Of a DNA stretch of 64,000 nt, positions 59,093 to 64,000 are shown piece by piece (position 1 is the stretch's first letter; the number at the start of each line of letters is the position of its first letter). Location: contig JAPEHQ010000002.1 in NCBI GenBank assembly GCA_027405735.1, forward strand, positions 620,001 to 684,000. The letters are read 5' to 3'. The position numbers were made by a program, and so were the translations under genes. Below the pieces are notes generated by a model. It saw only the letters and a list, made by a program, of their open reading frames with translations, searched no databases and was not told where the DNA came from. The DNA comes from Mucor racemosus (Eukaryota > Mucoromycota > Mucoromycetes > Mucorales > Mucoraceae).

Positions 59093-62000
59093 TTATTTTT
59101 TACCCTTCTCACGTTCTAGACGTTTCATTTCTGATTGTTCACCTTCTAAAATATTCATTACACCCTTCACCATCTTATTATACTCATCGTCCTTGTGTTT
59201 ACGTTCCTTGACCTTTTCTCTAGCAATAAATTGATTATCTTTACGAAGTTCGCGCAATGCTCCCTTCTTTTCTTTCTTGATTTGTGATTCAAGTTTATGC
59301 ATTTGAGAACGTTCATGATCAGGATCATAATGTTTATCCATAGAGTAGGCCTTTTCAAACTTGGGCAAATGTTGAGCGATGGGTATGGGTCGATGCTGTT
59401 GCATTTTAAGTGGTGTCTTGGTGCGTTTCTCTTTACAGAATTTGATTTGTCTTTCTAAACGGTTCTTTATGGTGCTCATCAAGTTCTATAGAATTTATCG
59501 GTTCAGTTTATTTGTGAACCAACAAAATCTCTCACTGCTTACCTTAATATCGGAGTGCCAACTGGTTTCATGCTCCAATAACTCAAATATATCTAATGTA
59601 TCTTGGAATACTTCTAAAAATGCTGGTGTAGAAGCATACAATTGTAAATAGCGTTCAAACATACGAAGAGAGCCTTGTAATAAAGAGAGTTTCATGTCAT
59701 CGTCTCCACTATTTTCAGTTTCTGTTGCTAATGTTTCTAATTGAACTGAGGATATAGACTCTATATTTTCACCGCTCGGTTTCTGAATGGAAAGATCTGC
59801 AGTCTTTTCATCAGGAATAGGGAAAAAACCGGGGATATGTTGGTCTTTAAATGTGTTTTTAGGTGCTAAGATGACGAAGCATCTATTAAGGAAACTGAGA
59901 CATTCGGGCAAGAAACGCTTAGAAACTTTCTGATACTAAATTATAAAGTTAGGTTTCCAGAAAAATAATGAGTCCAGTCAATTCTATACTTACTTCATAA
60001 CCCAATAAAGTCAGAAACAAGCCCCGACCAATATCAATTTCAGTTTGAATACGACATTGAGACAATGCATGACACATGAATAATAATGCTGGAGTAGCAA
60101 TGGGATGGCTTAAATCAGATGTCGAGAAAATTTGTCCAATTGAACGCAGCAAGGTTAAATCTTCAACATCTGGCCATGCAGATCCGCTATGTTTCATCTT
60201 TTTGGCCATTTCAGATTGCATTTTCTTTAATTTAGCATTATAAACTTGCGCTGCTGGTTCAGGCAGTTGCTTAGAAAGCTCAAATACATGATTTCCAAGG
60301 TCTTCAAGGACTTGAGTTGGCAAAGGTGATTCAGTTGATGCAACATAGGCCATATGGTCAACAAGAACACCCAAAAATTGCGATAATTTAGCTTTGTTTT
60401 CTTGAGCCAATTTAATATGATATAAAACTCGAATACGCTTAGTAACAATTACTGAATCTTCAACAGTTAAACCTTCGAGGATTTCCAAGAATTCATCATG
60501 AGTAGAAGGGCATTCAAATGTGAATGGAATCTCTCGCTTCTCTGGCTTACTAGCTGATGCTTTCTTTTTAGGTTGAACAACGCCAGATTTACCGAATTCA
60601 TTCATATCATCTTCGCCATTGTCATCGCCAAAAACAGGAATTTCTTCATCCCCTTCTTCAATGTCTTCAATATCTTCGTTATCTGTTTCTTCCTCATCGT
60701 CATCCTCTTCATCGTCATCTTCCTCTTCTTCTTCTTCTTCTTCATCATCATCATCACTACCTTCTTCTTCCTCATCGTCATCATCATCATCATCAACTAA
60801 ACCATTTTGAATATCTTCAAGTGTTAAACCTTGACCAAGTTGATTTACATCATCTTCCAGTTCAGCAAGGAAATCATCATCGAGGTCATCACCTTGAGGA
60901 GCACCCTTTCTCTTCTTGTGAGATCTTTTTTTGGCGCCTTCATCTTCACTATCAGATTCGAGACCTTCCATACGTCTCTTTCTAGCACGCTCAGCCTTTT
61001 CGAGTTGTTCCTTTTCTTCGATAGCAAGCTCTTCTTCAGTCTTTGTACGATCAGTAGCTTGGGCACGTTGATCATTAGCAAGTTCGCGAATAGCTTTATC
61101 ATATTCAGAGTAATCATCCAATGTTTCATCAAGTTTGCTAGTAGGATTTTCATTTTCGTTTCTCTTAAAAAGAGCATTTTGAGAAGGCAAAGGCTTACGA
61201 ACAGGGTTAGTACTTAAAAGACCACGAATATCATTGAGTTCATCATCCAATTCCTCACGCATATCATCATCTTCTTGCTTTGCTGTTTGACGTTCGAGTT
61301 TATGCATTTTACTTTTGGCAATGATTTCTTTCATTACTTCATTCTTTGATTTATGTCTTTCGTTTTCTCCTTCGGGAACATCATCCTCAAAACCACCAAA
61401 ATGCAAACGAGAAACAATTTTACCGTCCATTTGTTTTCTATCATCCTCTTCGTCACTGAGTCCAAGACCAGCATCATCGAAATCATCCATATTAGACAAA
61501 GATTGACCATAATGAGTAAGAGATAAATCTTCATCATCATCCTCTAAATTAAACATAGACCCACTGGTAGTACGAGATGATTTTTGCTTTTCTCTAGTAA
61601 ATCTTTCCAACATTCTTTCTTCGGGTGTCATATTGGGATTGTTTTCACCGAAACGTTTATCAATGATTCCACCACGACGGTGTTTGTTCTTCATTTCGAC
61701 CAACAAAGTTTTCTTACGCTAAAAAAAAATAGAATTGCATAAAATGAGTACATGTTGATACCAAGAAAGAAAATCAGGGTATGTCTAATAATAATTTCGA
61801 CATGCAAAAGCTCTTTAAAGTCTAAAATACATACATTTTCTTCGCCGACTTGCTTGCTCAATGTAGGTTTTCCAGAAGTACCCTTCATTTTTCTACCGAG
61901 AATTTCAAATTTTGTATTTTGATGCTTTTGTTCAAAAGGATTGAATTCACCACGGATAAGTGAAAGCTTTTTATCGGCATCATTCTTTCCTACTTCAGAG

Positions 62001-62140
62001 GGAGCACCTCTCTTGCGTTCTTTCTTAGATCTACTGGCTTTTGAGGTCTGACCGACGACACCAGCAACTTGAAGGGACTTTTTAAGTCTTTTCAAGGCTG
62101 ATCCACCACTTCCTTTAGGCTGTTGATTTGTTGCAACCAT
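59093..62140 (-). CDS. NOP14: Nucleolar ribosome-biogenesis protein Nop14, four exons
   Basis: U3 snoRNP/90S pre-ribosome component needed for 18S rRNA maturation and 40S export. Minus-strand exons: 62140-61835, 61718-59994, 59935-59543, 59485-59093; 938 aa, longer than yeast (810) because of acidic insertions. Landmarks: NPFEQKHQNTKFEILGRKMK, RRGGIIDKRFGENNPNMTPEERMLERF, LTHYGQSLS, then a very acidic tract (Asp/Glu repeats, about 60640-60800). These precede the conserved helical Nop14 domain (EDLTLLRSIGQIFSTSDLSHPIATP, LPECLSFLNRCFVIL) and a basic C-terminus. The frame is open to an ATG at 62341, but the hydrophilic start MVATNQQPKGSGGSALKRLK fits the family better. It diverges from SAM50 across 469 bp. 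Confidence 0.95.
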
Positions 62141-62609
62141 GATATAATGACTTTTTTGACAAAAGAGAACAACTGTTAAAGGCTTTTTTTCAAGATCTTC
62201 TTTCGTTTTTTTGGCTAAATTGACAGGTTTTTTTTTTTTCAATGAAAAAATTTCAATAGACGTCACTTTAGATGTACAGATATGAGCTTCCATGAATAAT
62301 GAAAGTGATAAATGATGAATTTTACAATGAATCAAGCTCAAATTTTGATAAAAATTGGTTGCTAGGCAACCGATTTTGACATATTTATGAGAAAATTTTT
62401 GATTTTATCATCTTTAATGATCAATTGATGGTTATATTTTGGCATGCCACCATGGCAACGTTGATTTCAATGGTTACATGAATAGGTTATTGTGACTGTA
62501 CACATGTACATCCAGGTAATGGCAACTGGGCAGGAAAGGTACTGGAGATTTGCCCCAGCTTCAGCATATTTGTAACCCCCTCCTTTTTTACCTAATTACA
62601 ACATAAATC
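62141..62609. promoter_or_regulatory. Divergent NOP14/SAM50 promoter region with RFX X-box-like palindromes
   Basis: GGTTGCTAGGCAACC (62357-62371) is a perfect 15-bp palindrome matching the RFX X-box pattern (GTTGC-spacer-GGCAAC). A second, imperfect one is GCCACCATGGCAAC (62446-62459), and a half site GGCAAC lies at about 62520. A near-CRE (TGACGTCT on the minus strand) lies at about 62258-62265. Crt1/Rfx1-type factors bind X-boxes in yeasts; use here is inferred. Confidence 0.45.
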
Positions 62610-64000
62610 ATGGAGGAAACCAAGGTAAAAAAAAAAAAAAACTACAAAAGATTCATTAAATTTGACGTTTATAACATGACTATTAGTTACCTACTGAAGA
62701 GGAGCAACGTCAACGTGAATATCAAGCAGAAGCTTCAAGGCGCTTATTCGCTTTGGTAAATATATGGAGATTTCCTATCCAACATAGTCATTAAAACTAT
62801 TTATAATTAGTTGGAACAATCAGCAGGGTCAAAAACACATGTCAATGCCATCACTATTCTCGGAACTAAACAAACTAGACCTGGTTTTTTAGAAAAAGCG
62901 ACCAAGAATGTCTTGGAAGCCAAAACCTATGCAGATGTCATTAATAACGCTCAAGAAGTTGCCGACAAATTGCAACGATTTGACATTTTTGATGGTGTGC
63001 AAATCTTGTTGGACAATGCTTCTGATAGTGATCCTCTTGCAGCACCTGATTCAATTAATGTTGTATATCAAGTCAAGGAAAAGAGCCGTGTCTTCATCAA
63101 GACAGGTACTGAAATTGGCAATAATGAAGGCAATATGGTATATTCATGTAAACCAGCATTTGATAAATACGTTACTGATACTATATCTTAGAATGGATCT
63201 ATTACTGTTCGTAATGTATTTGGTGGTGCTGAATTATTGGAAACTGTAGCATCATTTGGTACAAGAAATAGTTCTGCATTTCAGGTAAAATAATTGATTG
63301 AATCAGAAAATACATTTCATCTAACGTAATGTCACAGTTCTCTCTTTCTAAACCAGTCAATGCATCTCCCGATTCTAAACTAGACATTAATGCACATAGA
63401 GTACTTTGTAACAACACATTAGCCTCATCTTACGAAGAATTAGCTCGAGGAGCAGGATTACGTTACAAGACAGTTTCAAAATTCGGTTACCACGAATTGA
63501 GTTACGACATGACATGGCGCTCTATCGACAGAGTGTCTCCCAATGCTTCGCTCAGTATTCGTCAACAAGTAGGTGATTCACTCAAATCTTCCATCAACCA
63601 TGTTTTTGTCCGCGAGCGTCGTGATGATATGCTATTACCCTCAAACGGCCATTATCTTCGCATTGCACAAGAATTATCTGGTTTGTTCGGTTTAGGCAAT
63701 GCACACTTTTTCAAAACCGAGCTTGAATCTCAATACTGCAAGCAATTTGGAGGTGGACATATTTTGATGGATAAGGAGAATAAGGAATTTTTGGGCGTTC
63801 ATCCTGGTTTTGTCATCAGTACTACATTTAGAGCTGGTTGTTTAGCAAACTTGAGTGATAGCGATAAAGCCTCTACCGTTTCGGATAGATTTTTGTTGGG
63901 TGGCCCACTTTCTGTGCGTGGTTTTAGAAATGCAGGCATTGGTCCCAGAGATTATAAGGATGCTTTAGGTGGTAACATGTATTGGGCTGCAGGTGTCAGT
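62610..64000 (+). CDS. SAM50: Sam50/Tob55 mitochondrial outer-membrane beta-barrel assembly protein, 5' part (window edge)
   Basis: Core of the SAM/TOB complex, which inserts beta-barrel proteins into the mitochondrial outer membrane. Exons 62610-62624 (15 nt: MEETK), 62687-62755, 62811-63137, 63192-63284, then 63338 to the window end; 389 residues visible, all junctions in phase 0. The N-terminal part includes a POTRA-like domain (ITILGTKQTRPGFLEKATKNV, DIFDGVQILLD). The Omp85 barrel follows, with RFLLGGPLSVRGFRNAGIGPRD near the cut end (the conserved L6 loop R-G-F motif). The last strands and the stop lie outside the window. All five introns use standard borders. Confidence 0.94.

Noticed and set aside
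60573..60810. Frames of repeated S, F or M opposite the NOP14 acidic tract
   Set aside because: Trinucleotide-repeat shadows of the Asp/Glu coding sequence.
62141..62341. N-terminal extension of NOP14 from an upstream ATG
   Set aside because: The added ~67 residues are hydrophobic or low complexity and do not resemble Nop14 N-termini; the ATG at 62140 fits the family.

Overview
The window is nuclear DNA from an AT-rich filamentous fungus. Short GT-AG introns (about 45-130 nt), a fungal gene repertoire (pyruvate decarboxylase, HIS3, HPT1-type purine salvage, Kti12, an Rck2/Srk1-type kinase, an Atf1-type bZIP, a Golgi GDPase, Nop14, Sam50) and a chromodomain Ty3 retrotransposon all fit. The long AT-rich intergenic tracts with many homopolymer runs recall early-diverging fungi such as Mucoromycota. 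That placement is inference and cannot be proven from the window.

Layout. 1-25.7 kb is a loose array of housekeeping genes: pyruvate decarboxylase (+), ceramide synthase (+), HIS3 (-), a short-chain dehydrogenase (+), HPT1-like (-) divergent from KTI12 (+), typical 2-Cys peroxiredoxin (+), glyoxalase II (+), and two minus-strand genes (a small coiled-coil-like protein and a THEM6-type hotdog protein). About 25.7-42 kb is a repeat island with two copies of a ~3 kb dispersed repeat. Copy A (27720-37790) is broken by a nearly pristine Ty3/Gypsy chromovirus and by a decayed Tc1/mariner element. Copy B (38421-41540) lacks both but carries two other insertions, so each copy serves as the empty site for the other. 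A partial inverted third copy lies at 19.5-20.3 kb. 42-44.2 kb holds an Rck2/Srk1-like kinase (-). 44.2-50 kb is gene-poor, with a second repeat family (also at 9.9-11.2 kb), a MITE-like element and a decayed coding-like tract. 50-64 kb is gene-dense again: GDA1-type GDPase (+), a YHR202W-like metallophosphoesterase (-), an Atf1-like bZIP (-), an unrecognised 185-aa protein (+), NOP14 (-), and the 5' part of SAM50 (+, cut by the window edge).

Gene structures were assembled by hand by joining open frames across GT-AG introns and checking phase. Exon lengths sum to multiples of three in every gene called complete. Several genes need very small exons (4, 8, 11, 13, 15 and 18 nt), which most gene finders would miss. 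I found no tRNA, rRNA or CRISPR array. I did not find a convincing new multi-gene system. The strongest unusual observations are the micro-exons that encode catalytic motifs, the reciprocal empty sites in the nested repeats, a young retrotransposon interrupted by one in-frame stop, and RFX X-box-like palindromes between NOP14 and SAM50.
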